DNA of 46,386 nucleotides from Cobetia crustatorum (GTDB lineage: Bacteria; Pseudomonadota; Gammaproteobacteria; Pseudomonadales; Halomonadaceae): the NCBI RefSeq assembly GCF_000591415.1, contig NZ_JEMF01000049.1, positions 1 to 46,386 on the forward strand, in the 5' to 3' direction. The notes under the pieces were generated by a model. That model worked only from the letters and a program-made list of their open reading frames with translations. It was not told the origin of the DNA and did no database searches. Made by a program: the position numbers and the translations under genes. This document shows positions 1 to 9,729 of this stretch, in pieces (position 1 is the first letter of the stretch; every line of letters begins with the position of its first letter).

Positions 1-511
1 GATCGCGGTGTTACCCGCCGGATCAGTCACGGAGGCTTCGACGCCGTACTCGCCTTCGCTCAGCGGTGTTTCAGCATCGACAGTATAAGTACCGTTCTCG
101 ACGGTCGCTGTGACGGTCTGCGCATTGCCTTCGCTATCAGTGATGACCAGGGTGACGGTGCTGCCATCCTCGGCATCGGTGGTGCCGACGATGGTCGGTG
201 TGGTGTCAGAGGTCAGCGCCGGCGCATCGACAGTCAGCGCAGGTGCGGTCAGATCGATCTCGCCCACGTCATTGCTGATCGCGGTGTTACCCGCCGGATC
301 AGTCACGGAGCTTCGACGCCGTACTCGCCTTCGCTCAGCGGTGTTTCAGCATCGACAGTATAAGTACCGTTCTCGACGGTCGCTGTGACGGTCTGCGCAT
401 TGCCTTCGCTGTCGGTGATGACCAGCGTAACGGTGCTGCCATCAGCGGCATCGGTGGTGCCGACAAGGGTCGGTGTGGTGTCAGAGGTCAGTGCTGGAGC
501 ATCGACCGTAA
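1..511 (-). repeat. Tandem 276-bp Ig-like repeat units of the adhesin
   Basis: Two tandem copies are visible, 1-276 and 277 to about 511, with a 276-base (92-codon) period. The copies differ at scattered positions, so they are diverged units rather than one unit duplicated by assembly. The second copy lacks one G at about 309 (GGAGC against GGAGGC), which breaks the frame. The window starts exactly at a unit boundary, which suggests the assembly may stop within the array. Confidence 0.85.
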
Positions 512-1001
512 GTGAAAGCACGGTCACTTCAATGCCGTTAGCATCCGGATTAAACCCGTCTTCATCTTCGTCGGTATAGGCGGGGTCGGTAAAACCACCT
601 TCATACTGATAAGACGTACGCTCAACACGCCCGTCGCGCCCTACGCCGGATGCATCGAGAAAGCCACTACGATCACTGCCCGGAGCACCACCGTCTTCGC
701 CTGCAGCGGGGGCTTCCTGGACAGCCGTCGGGTCATCACCGCGCGCAATCGCCTCGCGCAGCGCCTCTATCGCAGGATCCACCAACTCTTCGCTACGGCT
801 CTCAGCCAACAACATCTCGACTTCTATAGGAGAGCCTTGCGGCACCACGAGCTGGGTACCATCTTCCAGCACCACAATCGCGCCTTGCGGGGCAACAAGA
901 GAAGCGGAAGGCTCCAGTATCATCCCTTCAACGACACGCTGTGCCTCGTTACCAGAGGAAACAACGAGAACGGTGCCTTCAGTGCGAATGACCTGGACCA
1001 T
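1..1001 (-). CDS. LapA/BapA-type giant adhesin, N-terminal part (partial, frameshifted)
   Basis: This is the N-terminal part of a large repeat-containing surface adhesin of the type I-secreted LapA/BapA class. Residues 1-70 resemble the N-terminal retention module that anchors such adhesins in the outer-membrane pore. A PAAG motif at residues 98-101 matches the Ala-Ala-Gly site cut by LapG-type periplasmic proteases. From about residue 158 it enters Ig-like (Big-type) repeats that continue past the window edge. I chose the ATG at 1001 because a GGAG lies 8 bases upstream and the retention module begins there. An upstream in-frame start at 1061 lacks support. Near 309 one G is missing compared with the neighbouring repeat copy, which ends the reading frame at 303, while repeat coding continues in another frame to position 1. 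I read this as a sequence error. The family call is sound, but full length and C-terminal secretion signal are not visible. Confidence 0.8.
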
Positions 1002-1079
1002 GGGACGTACTCCTACGAGGAAAGGGCGTTCGATCAAGGCAGTCAGTGACACCAAGGGCATGATCGAAAAAATCAGATG

Positions 1080-1108
1080 ATTACATTTTGATACACAAAC
1101 TCACTCAA
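1080..1108 (-). promoter_or_regulatory. Candidate sigma70 promoter of the adhesin gene
   Basis: Read on the minus strand there is TTGAGT (1103-1108), a 17-base spacer and TGTAAT (1080-1085). This predicts a start near 1073 and a leader of about 70 bases before the ATG at 1001. It lies in the gap between tgpA and the adhesin and is the best match there. Confidence 0.5.
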
Positions 1109-1182
1109 AGCAACCCAACTCATTGTGGCAATTTTACCCGCCCTGGGTAATGAATAATGTCATCCCGGAAAGGCTTGCCAAA

Positions 1183-3300
1183 TCAATCAGTCAGGCCCAC
1201 AGCACCTTTTTTTGCCTTCCATACGAGCTCATCACAATGTGCTTTCCATTGTCGCTGAACGCTATGAACTGGTACTCCATCACTATCAAAAACCCCTATA
1301 TTAGAGACATCACTGTAAAGCCACTGTTCAATCAAATCAGCCAAAGCAAACAGCGCCAGTGCATTGCCAGGCTCGCGTATCGCGATACGCCTGAGGTGGC
1401 TACCAGGAGCTTCACCCATCATCGGCCCAAGGCCGAAACGCGCAAGTCGGATAACCAAACGACGATAGGCCCGAACACCTGCATGCGGTGATACGCGACG
1501 CCCAGACCATAGTACCAGCCCAGCACCCAGCGCAGTCACACTCGCGAGCAGCCCCAACATTCCCCACACCAGCCATTCCCAACGAAACTCACCGAATATT
1601 CGCTGCCAGAGATTACGCTGCTCATCCAAGCGAAAACCCACCACGCTACGTTGCCAGCGATACTCAAAACGCTCCCAATGCCGTCTTAGATCACTCAATA
1701 AAGAATTATTCAGAGTGAAGGCGCGCAGACCTGCATCCGCCATGAAACCCGGCTGGCCTTGCAAGCTCAGCGCGCCTTGAGAAATACGCTCAGGTGCGAC
1801 AGCAGCCGTGGGATCAAAACGATGCCAGCGATCGGCGTAAAATACTTCAACCCAAGCATGAGCATCGTATTGACGAACGGTGAGCTCTTGCTCGCCATCC
1901 AACGCACTCCCTTGTGATTCCCCACCTAGATAGCCAGCCACCATACGCGCAGGAAGCCCTGCAGATCGCGCCAGGAAAACACTGGTGGAGGCATAGTGCG
2001 TGCAGTAACCACTCTGGCTATCAAACAGGAAGTCATCAACACGACTCTGCCCTTCGATACGTGGCGGCGTTAGCGTGTAATGGAAAGGATTACGATTGAA
2101 ATGTTGAAATAGCAGTCGCAGAAACTGCTGGGGATCTCCTCTCGCCTGTTGCATCAGCTGTCGGGCGAATTCATGCGCGCGAGGATTGCCTGTATCTGGC
2201 AGCAGCATATTGAGACGCTGCATCCACTGTGGAGCGTTGGAAGGAGGCGCGCCAGAGGACGCAAGCTGTAACAGTTCACGTGTATTGAGCGACGTCAGCC
2301 CTTCGAGTGTGCCATCGACTAGATAGCGCGCCTCACGATTACTGGCTAGTGGCGCACCGAGGCTCGGACGCCAAGGCCGCGGGTCTGGCTCGAGCAATAA
2401 TTCATAATGATGGCGGGCAGCCTCACCGCTGACACGACGACTATTTAGCGCATAACGCGATGACGCCCCGCCCAATGCACGTTGTAGACGCTCGGTCGTT
2501 GCGCGTGACCAACGCACGCCATCGAACAGACTTAGAGTATAGACGCGCCAGTAACGCTGAGAGGTAGCAGGCAACTCACCGTCAAAACGTGCCCTGAACG
2601 CTAGTGCATCACTGCGTCCTAGCGCAGCAATATCCCCGGGAGAAACACTGTCGGTGAGCCCGGTCGTCGCTTCATTGAGCTGAGGGACATTCCACAACGG
2701 TGGCAGACGCGGAAACAACACGAATAGTCCCAGCATCAATGGCAGGGACAAGCCCATCAGCCAGGCCGTTTCACGCAGCGCCTCACGACGGGCACGCGCG
2801 CCAGCGATCAATACCAGACCACCGATGAGCCAACTGACCGTCAGCACTGCTGCTACCGCCATCAGAGGGCCTTGGTCGTGCAAGAAAGCGGACGCCAGCA
2901 CCACGAAGCCGAGACCACACACCACCCGGCCATCACGTAGACTGTCTGTTTCCAATAACTTGAGTAGATAGATACCGACCAGCAGGCCAATCATCGCTTC
3001 CAGCTGCAGCATCTGTCCGTACTCAAGAAACAGTCCTGCTGCCACCAGGGAGATCGCCGCCAGTCGTAATAAAATGCCAGCGCGCAGTACACGAGCGCGC
3101 AGCTGCTGAAAACGCCATAGTGCTGCCAGCAAGGCAGGCAACCCTAGCCATACCGGCATCCACAGTAGATGCAGCAATAGCACCAGGCATTGACCGATAA
3201 ACAGATGACGTAGTTCGAGCCAGCCTAGCGCCTTCTCCGGTGTCAGCGGTTTACGCTGCCACCAGTGGTGCTTCGTGCCGTTTGTATTGTCGTTTGTCAT
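1183..3300 (-). CDS. TgpA-like transglutaminase-fold membrane protein (DUF3488/DUF4129)
   Basis: The predicted protein has 705 residues. Several hydrophobic segments in the first ~200 residues form an N-terminal membrane domain. A periplasmic transglutaminase-like core follows, with a visible Cys-His-Asp triad in GYCTHYA, DAHAWVEV and FDPTAAV. A further membrane helix and a short cytoplasmic DUF4129-like tail complete it. This is the usual architecture of Pseudomonas TgpA, an inner-membrane protein with a periplasmic transglutaminase fold; its substrate is not established here. I place the start at 3300, where AAGGTGG precedes the ATG by 6 bases; a longer version would run into the DUF58 gene. 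It is the last gene of a moxR-DUF58-tgpA operon, and its ATG is 16 bases past the DUF58 stop. That conserved trio is often linked to cell-envelope protein quality control. Confidence 0.9.
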   Translation of the reverse strand: MTNDNTNGTKHHWWQRKPLTPEKALGWLELRHLFIGQCLVLLLHLLWMPVWLGLPALLAALWRFQQLRARVLRAGILLRLAAISLVAAGLFLEYGQMLQLEAMIGLLVGIYLLKLLETDSLRDGRVVCGLGFVVLASAFLHDQGPLMAVAAVLTVSWLIGGLVLIAGARARREALRETAWLMGLSLPLMLGLFVLFPRLPPLWNVPQLNEATTGLTDSVSPGDIAALGRSDALAFRARFDGELPATSQRYWRVYTLSLFDGVRWSRATTERLQRALGGASSRYALNSRRVSGEAARHHYELLLEPDPRPWRPSLGAPLASNREARYLVDGTLEGLTSLNTRELLQLASSGAPPSNAPQWMQRLNMLLPDTGNPRAHEFARQLMQQARGDPQQFLRLLFQHFNRNPFHYTLTPPRIEGQSRVDDFLFDSQSGYCTHYASTSVFLARSAGLPARMVAGYLGGESQGSALDGEQELTVRQYDAHAWVEVFYADRWHRFDPTAAVAPERISQGALSLQGQPGFMADAGLRAFTLNNSLLSDLRRHWERFEYRWQRSVVGFRLDEQRNLWQRIFGEFRWEWLVWGMLGLLASVTALGAGLVLWSGRRVSPHAGVRAYRRLVIRLARFGLGPMMGEAPGSHLRRIAIREPGNALALFALADLIEQWLYSDVSNIGVFDSDGVPVHSVQRQWKAHCDELVWKAKKGAVGLTD

Positions 3301-3316
3301 GCAGCGCCACCTTGCA

Positions 3317-4314
3317 TCATGTCGCGCCCCTTCCAGGTCTGCCACGCTCTGCTACGGCGAGCTGCTGAGCTGACCAAGGCAACACCCGCTCACCGCCAAA
3401 CAATGCCAACGCTTCTAGAGCACGATGCCGATGCGCACCACCACTGGCGATGGACAGCGTTTGTCCCGGAAGACGCAGGCCGTAAGTCGCCTGCGCCTCT
3501 TCAGCCGCCAGCACACGCGCCGTCAACTCGCCGAGGCGTTGTTCCATATCCCCTCGACACGCCTCGTAGTCAAGCCACAAAGAAGGCCGTGCTGGCGTCT
3601 CGAAACGCTTTGTCACCAACTCGCCACTTCTCCCCCAGTGCTTCCAGGCTATATGTGATGGCGCATCCCCCGGCACATAACGACGCAATCCAGCGAAATC
3701 ACCCTGTTCTACTTGCTCAAGCGTTCGGCGACTGCCTTGTGGTGCAGAGGACAACTCAGGTTGCGGATAAATGAGCACCGGCATATCAATGGCAACCCAA
3801 GCCCACAGACGCACCAGCCTAATGGCCAGCGGGATTCGAGCGTCAGTGTCGGTAACGTGAACTGGCCACGCACGGCAACAGACAGACCAAGCGGCGCACT
3901 CCCCTCACCGGCATGAATTTCGAGACGCTGCTTGCTGTCACCCAGCCGCACATCAATCGCATGCGCACGTAACCGGCCACTCAAGCGCACCACGAGTCTT
4001 AGCTCTCCCCCTGCATACGCCTCACCGTCGGCCGCCAACTTGACCCGAACGCCAGCCAGATTCCGCCAACTGCGAAAGATGCTAATCAATGCCAGCGAGA
4101 ACAGCCAAAATGCCAGCCCATGCGCCAGAGAATTCTCATAGTTGATCCCCAGCAACAGTAGCAATACCACCAGCACCGCCCAGAACAGACCAAAGGGCGT
4201 CGGCAGTATCATGAGCCTGGCATGATGAAGCGCTTCGCCTCCCCCAATGGACATCCGCCGCGTCATTCGCGCCTTCAAGCGCGCCCAACTGCCACCCCCT
4301 GGCACCCTATTCAT
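3317..4314 (-). CDS. DUF58 domain protein, middle gene of moxR operon (frameshifted in this sequence)
   Basis: Two overlapping frames together encode one DUF58 protein of about 332 residues. The first (from 4314) has two membrane segments and a beta-rich domain. The second (to 3317) holds the DUF58 signature with GDFAGLRRYVPGD and IAWKHWGRSGEL. The frames join at about 3819: reading WPLG, an extra C restores LVRLWAWVAID and leads directly into the second frame. The start ATG at 4314 overlaps the moxR stop (ATGA), indicating translational coupling. DUF58 proteins carry a von Willebrand A-like fold and act with MoxR ATPases, probably as a membrane-anchored partner. The one-base loss matches several others in this window, so a sequencing error is more likely than a true pseudogene. 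Confidence 0.82.
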
Positions 4315-5240
4315 GCGGGAATCACAGCCACCTGCCCCAAGAGATGGCGTGCCACGGCATCACCTTCCGACACACTTCCCTCACAGAGGCGATGACCTAC
4401 CACTGATGCCCATACCGCCTGTACATCTTCTGGCAGCACGTAATCGCGACCAGCCAGCAACGCCCATCCACGCGCCGCACTGGCCAATGCCAGCACGCCA
4501 CGTGTCGACAGTCCGTAAGCCACCTCGGGAGAGCTACGCGTTGCAGCCACCAGTGCCTGTAGATAGTCCAATAACGGATCCGATAAACGGACACGCTCGA
4601 CTGCCGCCTGCCACTCCTTCAATAGTGCCACGGGCAATAAAGGTCGCAGGGCCTCGATATGCTGACGCCCGGCATTTCCCTTGAGAACTTCACGCTCGGC
4701 GGCAGGTTCCGGATAACCCAGTGAAATGCGCATCAAAAAGCGATCCAGCTGTGATTCGGGTAACGGGAAGGTGCCGGCCTGCTGAAGAGGGTTCTGAGTG
4801 GCAATCACGAAGAAAGGATCGGGCAAGCGGCGCGTTTCGCCCTCTACGGTGACCTGGCGCTCTTCCATTGCCTCAAGCAAGGCGCTCTGGGTCTTGGGGG
4901 TGGCACGATTGATCTCATCGGCCAATACCAGCGAGTGAAAGACAGGACCCGGATGAAAACGGAAGCTGCTTTCGCGAGGATCAAAGACCGACACACCGAG
5001 GATATCCGCTGGCAGTAAATCACTGGTGAACTGGACACGCTGCATATCAGCGCCAATCAAGCGCGCCAACCCTTGCGCCAGAGTCGTCTTGCCAAGACCC
5101 GGAAGATCTTCAATCAATACATGCCCGCGACACAGCAGACAACACAACGCGAGGCGTATCTGGCGAGGCTTGCCTGCCAGTACGGTCGATAGCGCAGTCT
5201 CGACCTCTTCAAGTTGTTGCAGCGATACCTTGGCATTCAT
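4311..5240 (-). CDS. MoxR-family AAA+ ATPase
   Basis: This 309-residue protein is a MoxR AAA+ ATPase. The Walker A is PGLGKT at residues 47-52, the Walker B region reads LVLADEINRA, and sensor-1 is seen in VIATQNPLQQAGTFPLPESQ. The ATG at 5240 has GGAG 7 bases upstream and starts at the usual position for the family; a longer in-frame start at 5303 is not needed. MoxR ATPases act as chaperone-like partners of von Willebrand A-type proteins. Here the partner is probably the DUF58 protein, whose start codon overlaps this stop codon. It is the first gene of the moxR-DUF58-tgpA operon. Confidence 0.92.
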   Translation of the reverse strand: MNAKVSLQQLEEVETALSTVLAGKPRQIRLALCCLLCRGHVLIEDLPGLGKTTLAQGLARLIGADMQRVQFTSDLLPADILGVSVFDPRESSFRFHPGPVFHSLVLADEINRATPKTQSALLEAMEERQVTVEGETRRLPDPFFVIATQNPLQQAGTFPLPESQLDRFLMRISLGYPEPAAEREVLKGNAGRQHIEALRPLLPVALLKEWQAAVERVRLSDPLLDYLQALVAATRSSPEVAYGLSTRGVLALASAARGWALLAGRDYVLPEDVQAVWASVVGHRLCEGSVSEGDAVARHLLGQVAVIPA

Positions 5241-5303
5241 GCATGAACTCCAGGACTGAGATAAAAAAGAGTGCGCTGGCGCAGTCACGGATATGCCACT
5301 CAC

Positions 5304-5816
5304 TCACTTACCCGCTCCCATGGAAAGGAAGCCATCGCGAATCAGGCGCTCGAGAGCCATACGGCTGTCAGGCGTTGAAGGGTGCAATTCCAGCGCTTTT
5401 TCAGGCGTCACCCAAAAGGCATCAGCGACCTCTTCGGCCTGAAGCGTCAACGGCCCGTCATGGCGAACGAGATAGGCACTCCCAAAAACATGATTGGTGG
5501 CATCGGTGTAGCAGAAATCAAAGCAATGCCTGAGCGGCGCACCACGCACGCCAATCTCTTCTTCAAGCTCACGCTGTGCTGCGATATGTACAGCTTCACC
5601 AGCTCCCACCACTCCCCCACTGGCCAAATCGAAATAGCCCGGAAATACCTCTTTGCTCAGCGTACGTTTCTGAATGCACAATTCTCCATGCTTGTTGAGA
5701 ACAAACGCATAGGTGGCACGATGCCAGTAGCGATATTGGCGCATAAAGCGACGCGGCGCCGTGCCACATGGGCGGTTTTTCGCATCAACCAGCTGAATGA
5801 TTTCGTCCTGGATCAC
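5304..5816 (-). CDS. Nudix hydrolase, YfcD-like
   Basis: The protein has a clear Nudix box: GGVVGAGE followed by AAQRELEEEIGV, fitting G-x5-E-x7-REUxEExGU. Nudix enzymes hydrolyse nucleoside diphosphates linked to another group; overall sequence resembles the YfcD/IPP-isomerase-like branch, whose substrate is not settled. I prefer the GTG at 5816, preceded by AGGGAACG, which gives 170 residues and an N-terminus (VIQDEIIQLVD) where family members begin. An alternative TTG start at 5870 adds 18 residues. The stop is 63 bases upstream of moxR on the same strand, so co-transcription is possible. It is divergent from the acyl-CoA dehydrogenase. Confidence 0.85.
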   Translation of the reverse strand: MIQDEIIQLVDAKNRPCGTAPRRFMRQYRYWHRATYAFVLNKHGELCIQKRTLSKEVFPGYFDLASGGVVGAGEAVHIAAQRELEEEIGVRGAPLRHCFDFCYTDATNHVFGSAYLVRHDGPLTLQAEEVADAFWVTPEKALELHPSTPDSRMALERLIRDGFLSMGAGK

Positions 5817-5969
5817 CGTTCCCTGTTCCTTGCCTGTCCTTGAGTCAAATCGATGCAATGCACCGAGCAATGCGTCTCACGGTAGCAGAATGCAACGCGA
5901 CTGCCTTCAACTCCACTGCCACGCCACGGGTGTCCTACGCTTTAAACATCCCCCTCGTGACAGGAAACC

Positions 5970-7663
5970 ATGATGCCTGAGCCACGCCCGTTGCCTCCCT
6001 CTGAACATCTGCCACCTTACACACGACACATGACATGCCGTGATGAGGCACTCAACCAAGCCGAACCACCGCTCCGCCAAGCCTTCGTCGATGATCGCCC
6101 GTTACGCGAGGCCTTGCGCCGCGAGGCTCCCGGCCTGTCGCCGCTGGTGCTGACACGCCTGGCCGAACTTGGTACAGCCGTTGGCTCTGCCGACACCCGC
6201 GCATTGGGATTTGCTGCCAATCTTCACGCCCCGCAACTGCTTACCCATGACCCTCAGGGACGCCGCCTGGATGAGGTCGAGTATCATCCGGCATACCACC
6301 AGCTGATGCGACTGGCACTGGAAGGTGGTTGGCACAGTGTCGCCTGGGAAGAAGAGGGTCATGGTGGGCACCAGGCTCATGTGGCAGCTCTCTATCTGCT
6401 GACACAGGCAGAGCCAGGCTTCTGCTGCCCCATCACCATGACTCATGCGGTCTGGCCAGCACTGCGTCAGGATGAGGCGCTGGCCACTTTCTGGAAACCA
6501 CGCCTGCGGGCCCGCGCCTACGACCCTTTATCACGCTCTCCGCGTGACAAACACAGCGCCATCTTTGGCATGGCAATGACAGAGCGTCAGGGGGGCAGTG
6601 ATGTGCGCACCAACCTTACTCGAGCCGACGCAACAGCTGATGGCTACCGCCTCAATGGCCACAAGTGTTCATGAGTGCACCAATGTCAGACGCCTTCCTG
6701 ACACTGGCTCAGCTCGATGAAGGGCTGACCTGCTTCGTGATACCGCGACGCCGCGAAGATGGCAGCCACAACGGTCTACAACTGCAACGCCTCAAGGACA
6801 AGTGTGGCAATCGCGCCAATGCGTCCAGCGAGGTCATGCTAATTGATGCACAGGGGCAGCGATTGGGCGAGCCCGGACGCGGCATCACCACCATCATCGA
6901 GATGGTGCACCAGACGCGGCTCGATGCCGCCACCGCACCTGTCGCACTGATGCGTCAGGCGCTTGTCGAAGCTCTGCATCATTGCCAACAGCGTCACGCC
7001 TTTGGGCAACCACTGGCCAGACAGCCATTGATGCAGCAGGTACTGGCAGATCTCGCGCTGGAAGTGGAAGCAGGCATCGCCCTATGCTTGCGAATTGCGC
7101 GCCAATTTGATGATGCCGTAGCAGACGACGAAGCTCGACCACTAGCTCGCCTTGCACCAGCGATCGCAAAATACTGGCACAATCGACGTAGTCCCGGCCT
7201 GCTGGCAGAAGCGATGGAATGCCTGGGAGGCAATGGCTATATAGAAGAGCACTTGATGGCACGTCTGTATCGTGAGGCGCCAGTGAATGCCATCTGGGAA
7301 GGCTCGGGCAACGTGTTGTGTCTTGACGTGCTGCGCACGCTGGCGCGCTACCCGCAGGCTGGTGAAGCTCTGATGGCCGAGCTATCCGCAGCGGGAGGCC
7401 AGCACCATGAATACGACACAGCCTTGGCTGCCTTTGAACACAGTCGATTGCTTCAAGAGCCAGAAGAAGCGCAGGCACGCCAGCTAGTGCAGTCCCTCGC
7501 CGTCCTGTGGCAAGCCGCACTGCTCATACAGCATGCCCCTCAGCCAGTGGCAGACGCCTTCTGCGCCACACGACTCAGCGGCGGCATCCCTGGCGCCAGC
7601 GGCGTATCCGGCCTCCCTCGTGGTATGTCGTCCGCCCAGATACTGAGCCGAGTACTGCCATGA
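5970..7663 (+). CDS. AidB-type acyl-CoA dehydrogenase (frameshifted in this sequence)
   Basis: Two overlapping frames (5970-6674 and 6665-7663) encode one flavoprotein of about 564 residues. The first ends at GYRLNGHKCS and the second begins MFMSAPMSDAF; adding one G at 6665-6666 gives GHKWFMSAPMSDAF, the standard active-site region. FAD-binding segments (ITMTHAVWPALR, MTERQGGSDVRTN) and the C-terminal AIWEGSGNVLCLDVLR with the AidB-type glutamate are present. The family includes AidB, which protects DNA in the alkylation response, and isovaleryl-CoA-like dehydrogenases; substrate cannot be assigned here. AGGAAACC precedes the ATG. The stop overlaps the next gene's start (ATGA). The single missing base is most simply a sequencing error. 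Confidence 0.85.
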
Positions 7664-8187
7664 CTTCCAAGAGAAAGACCTCCAGCGTGACATCACTTTT
7701 TACTCGTCAAGCCTGCTGCCTACTACTGGCGTGCACTCCACCATTGACACCATGGCTCGCCGTTCACGCCAGTGACACTGTTATCAGCACTCCCGCTCCA
7801 CTTGAGGTCGAGCATGCCTTCGCACTCCCCACACCACCAGGTGCGATGACTGGCGCTCTCTACCTGACACTGATGCCCTCCAAGGGAACAGCGACCCTGA
7901 TAGGGGCCAGCACACCGTGGGCACAAGTCATCGAGATGCACGACATGCAACTCACCAATGACCGCATGCAGATGAAGAAACTCGATAGCCTCCCGGCCCA
8001 GGCAGACATGCCTCTCAAGATGATACCCGGGGGCGGCCCGCACCTCATGCTGATTGGTCTATCACAACCTCTCACTGCGGGGAGCAAGATCCCGCTGACC
8101 CTGCAATTTCTCGCACGGCCTGACATCCATATTGAGGTACCAGTGAAAGACTATGACGCTGTCATGGCCTCCACTGCTGCTCAATAA
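7660..8187 (+). CDS. Periplasmic copper chaperone PCuA(C) family protein
   Basis: This 175-residue protein has an N-terminal signal sequence (Lys/Arg then a hydrophobic stretch ending near WLAVHA). It carries the PCuAC copper-binding pattern: MHDMQL, then M residues in RMQMKK, then GGGPHLMLIGL about 20 residues later. PCuAC proteins bind Cu(I) in the periplasm and deliver it to cytochrome oxidase assembly. The ATG overlaps the preceding dehydrogenase stop (ATGA), so the two are translationally coupled, an unexpected pairing with no obvious functional link. Confidence 0.88.
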   Translation: MTSKRKTSSVTSLFTRQACCLLLACTPPLTPWLAVHASDTVISTPAPLEVEHAFALPTPPGAMTGALYLTLMPSKGTATLIGASTPWAQVIEMHDMQLTNDRMQMKKLDSLPAQADMPLKMIPGGGPHLMLIGLSQPLTAGSKIPLTLQFLARPDIHIEVPVKDYDAVMASTAAQ

Positions 8188-8250
8188 GTGTCGCAGACTG
8201 ATAACTCCCTCCTCGATCATCACTCACGTATTTATCAAGCGCACAACGCA

Positions 8251-8280
8251 AAGCCCCCTGACACAGAATGCCAGGGGCTT
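8251..8280. terminator. Hairpin between convergent genes, probable terminator
   Basis: AAGCCCCCTG pairs with CAGGGGCTT around a loop of about 11 bases, between the convergent PCuAC and LysE genes. There is no strong T run on either side, so its efficiency is uncertain. Confidence 0.45.
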
Positions 8281-8367
8281 GAATATATTCATCGCGCTAT
8301 CGATTACTGCATGCATTACGCCAAGTGGGCTTGCTGATAACGCCTATCTCTCTGTGACGCTCGCTCA

Positions 8368-9000
8368 TCAAGCCCCCATCACCACACGTAACGCCAATGC
8401 CAACAACACCACGCCAGTCAGACGATTGATCCACACCGAATGCGCCTGCAGCCATGGCAATACCCGCGAATGAGATAACACCAACGCCACCAGCACGTAC
8501 CAGGCTCCATCGATCACCATTGCCGTAAGCACCACCAACCACTTACCAGCCACACTCATATCCGGCGTAATGAACTGACTGAGCAGCGCAACAAAGAACA
8601 GGATAAGCTTGGGATTGGCTAGTGCCACCAGCAAACCATCACGCGCCGCCATCGAGCGCGAAGTACTGGCTTTCTGCGCCTCCAACGCGCCTCCGCTCCC
8701 TGATCGGAGCGCCTTGAACCCTAGCCACGCCAGATACACCGCCCCAAGCAGCATTACTACGCGAAAGGCTTCGGGATAATGCGCCACCAGCGCCCCCAGA
8801 CCCCACGCTGTCGCAGCTGCATAGATACCTACCCCGAATGCATGGCTCACTCCAGCCACTACCCCAGAGCTTCTCCCGCCCCCCAAGGTATGTCGCAACA
8901 CCATCGCCAGACTCGGCCCAGGCGACATGGCGCCCATCGCGCAGAGAGCAACAAGTGACAGCCAGAGATTCAGCGGCATCCAGTGCATGGCAGTATCCAT
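8368..9000 (-). CDS. LysE/RhtB-family amino-acid exporter
   Basis: This 210-residue protein has about six hydrophobic helices and the family signatures SPGPSLAMV near the N-terminus and ANPKLILFF in the middle. LysE/RhtB proteins export amino acids such as lysine, homoserine or threonine across the inner membrane; the substrate cannot be told from sequence alone. It is the last gene before the tRNA-Leu island. Before integration it would have lain next to the 3' end of tRNA-Leu. Confidence 0.9.
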   Translation of the reverse strand: MDTAMHWMPLNLWLSLVALCAMGAMSPGPSLAMVLRHTLGGGRSSGVVAGVSHAFGVGIYAAATAWGLGALVAHYPEAFRVVMLLGAVYLAWLGFKALRSGSGGALEAQKASTSRSMAARDGLLVALANPKLILFFVALLSQFITPDMSVAGKWLVVLTAMVIDGAWYVLVALVLSHSRVLPWLQAHSVWINRLTGVVLLALALRVVMGA

Positions 9001-9281
9001 TCATCATTCAAATAGGGTGTGGATAAAACAAAATTGAGGCACAACGATGCCCATCAGCGTGTATTAGCACAATATGCTCACGGCTAAAGGCTAAATAGCG
9101 GACACGACAAAACGCACTGAATAAGCGCGTAAGGGAGCTACCAAGAGTCCAAGAGATGCTATACAGAAAGATAGTGCTGACTGCTGCGATGTGACACAAA
9201 GCACCGGCAAGCAAGAAGGGCTACTACGAGGGAGATAATACCAGGCTACTGACGTTAGACGTTGAGCCATTGATTTTTAAC

Positions 9282-9344
9282 ATGGTGCCGGTGGTCGGAC
9301 TCGAACCGACACGCCTATTAAGCGGCGGATTTTGAATCCGCTGC
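9282..9344 (-). repeat. Island attachment site, left copy (3' fragment of tRNA-Leu)
   Basis: These 63 bases are identical to 24116-24178. They hold the T arm, variable arm and anticodon arm up to the D-loop side of a tRNA-Leu, but the 5' part is missing and the next base differs (C against G). It is therefore a non-functional tRNA remnant created by site-specific integration. Confidence 0.95.
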
Positions 9345-9387
9345 CCTATCTACAAAATCATATACTTACCCACATATTTTCACAAAG

Positions 9388-9406
9388 CCCAATACCCGAC
9401 CCAATA
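9388..9406 (+). repeat. Candidate integrase arm-type site, left
   Basis: CCCAATACCCGACCCAATA contains two CCCAATA words 11 bases apart. It matches 24026-24044 at 18 of 19 positions in the same orientation. Both copies lie just inside the island ends (44 and 71 bases from the direct repeats), where integrase or excisionase arm sites are expected. The rest of 9345-9683 shows no convincing gene. Confidence 0.5.
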
Positions 9407-9683
9407 CCTGAAATACACTTGCACGCCACCAAATGCAACACCTCACGAGGCACTTCAGGCCTTCAGCACCAACCCAAAGTTCTGACTGACGAAACGATGT
9501 TGCAACAAGCGTTTCCTGTGTTTCCTTTGCGCTTCTTGAATCATCGAGCCTCTTGCATCTCAAGCCTAGCCTACGCGCCCTCAATGCGACGCGCCCGGCC
9601 TCTCAACTAACGACTTGCTGACGAACTGGTCATCCTCTCATGGCTTTCCCGGCGCAAATTTGGTGAGATAGCCCCAACCGAAA

Positions 9684-9704
9684 ACGGCGGTGCAATACCG
9701 CCGT
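9684..9704 (+). promoter_or_regulatory. Perfect hairpin in front of hsdM
   Basis: ACGGCGGT and ACCGCCGT form an 8-base perfect stem around GCAAT, ending 25 bases before the hsdM start. There is no T run, so it is not an obvious terminator. It could be an operator for a dimeric regulator or a leader structure affecting translation of the methyltransferase. Confidence 0.4.
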
Positions 9705-9729
9705 CTCATCAGACAGGGAAGCGCGGTAG

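Noticed and set aside
837-1049. Plus-strand ORF opposite the adhesin N-terminus
   Set aside because: It is the antisense shadow of the adhesin retention module and has no independent support.
3317-4314. DUF58 and other split genes as true pseudogenes
   Set aside because: All breaks are single-base losses, several in indispensable genes, so a common technical cause is simpler.
9332-9610. A 92-codon ORF starting inside the tRNA fragment at the left island end
   Set aside because: It reads through the attachment remnant and low-complexity intergenic DNA, with no ribosome binding site and no family resemblance.
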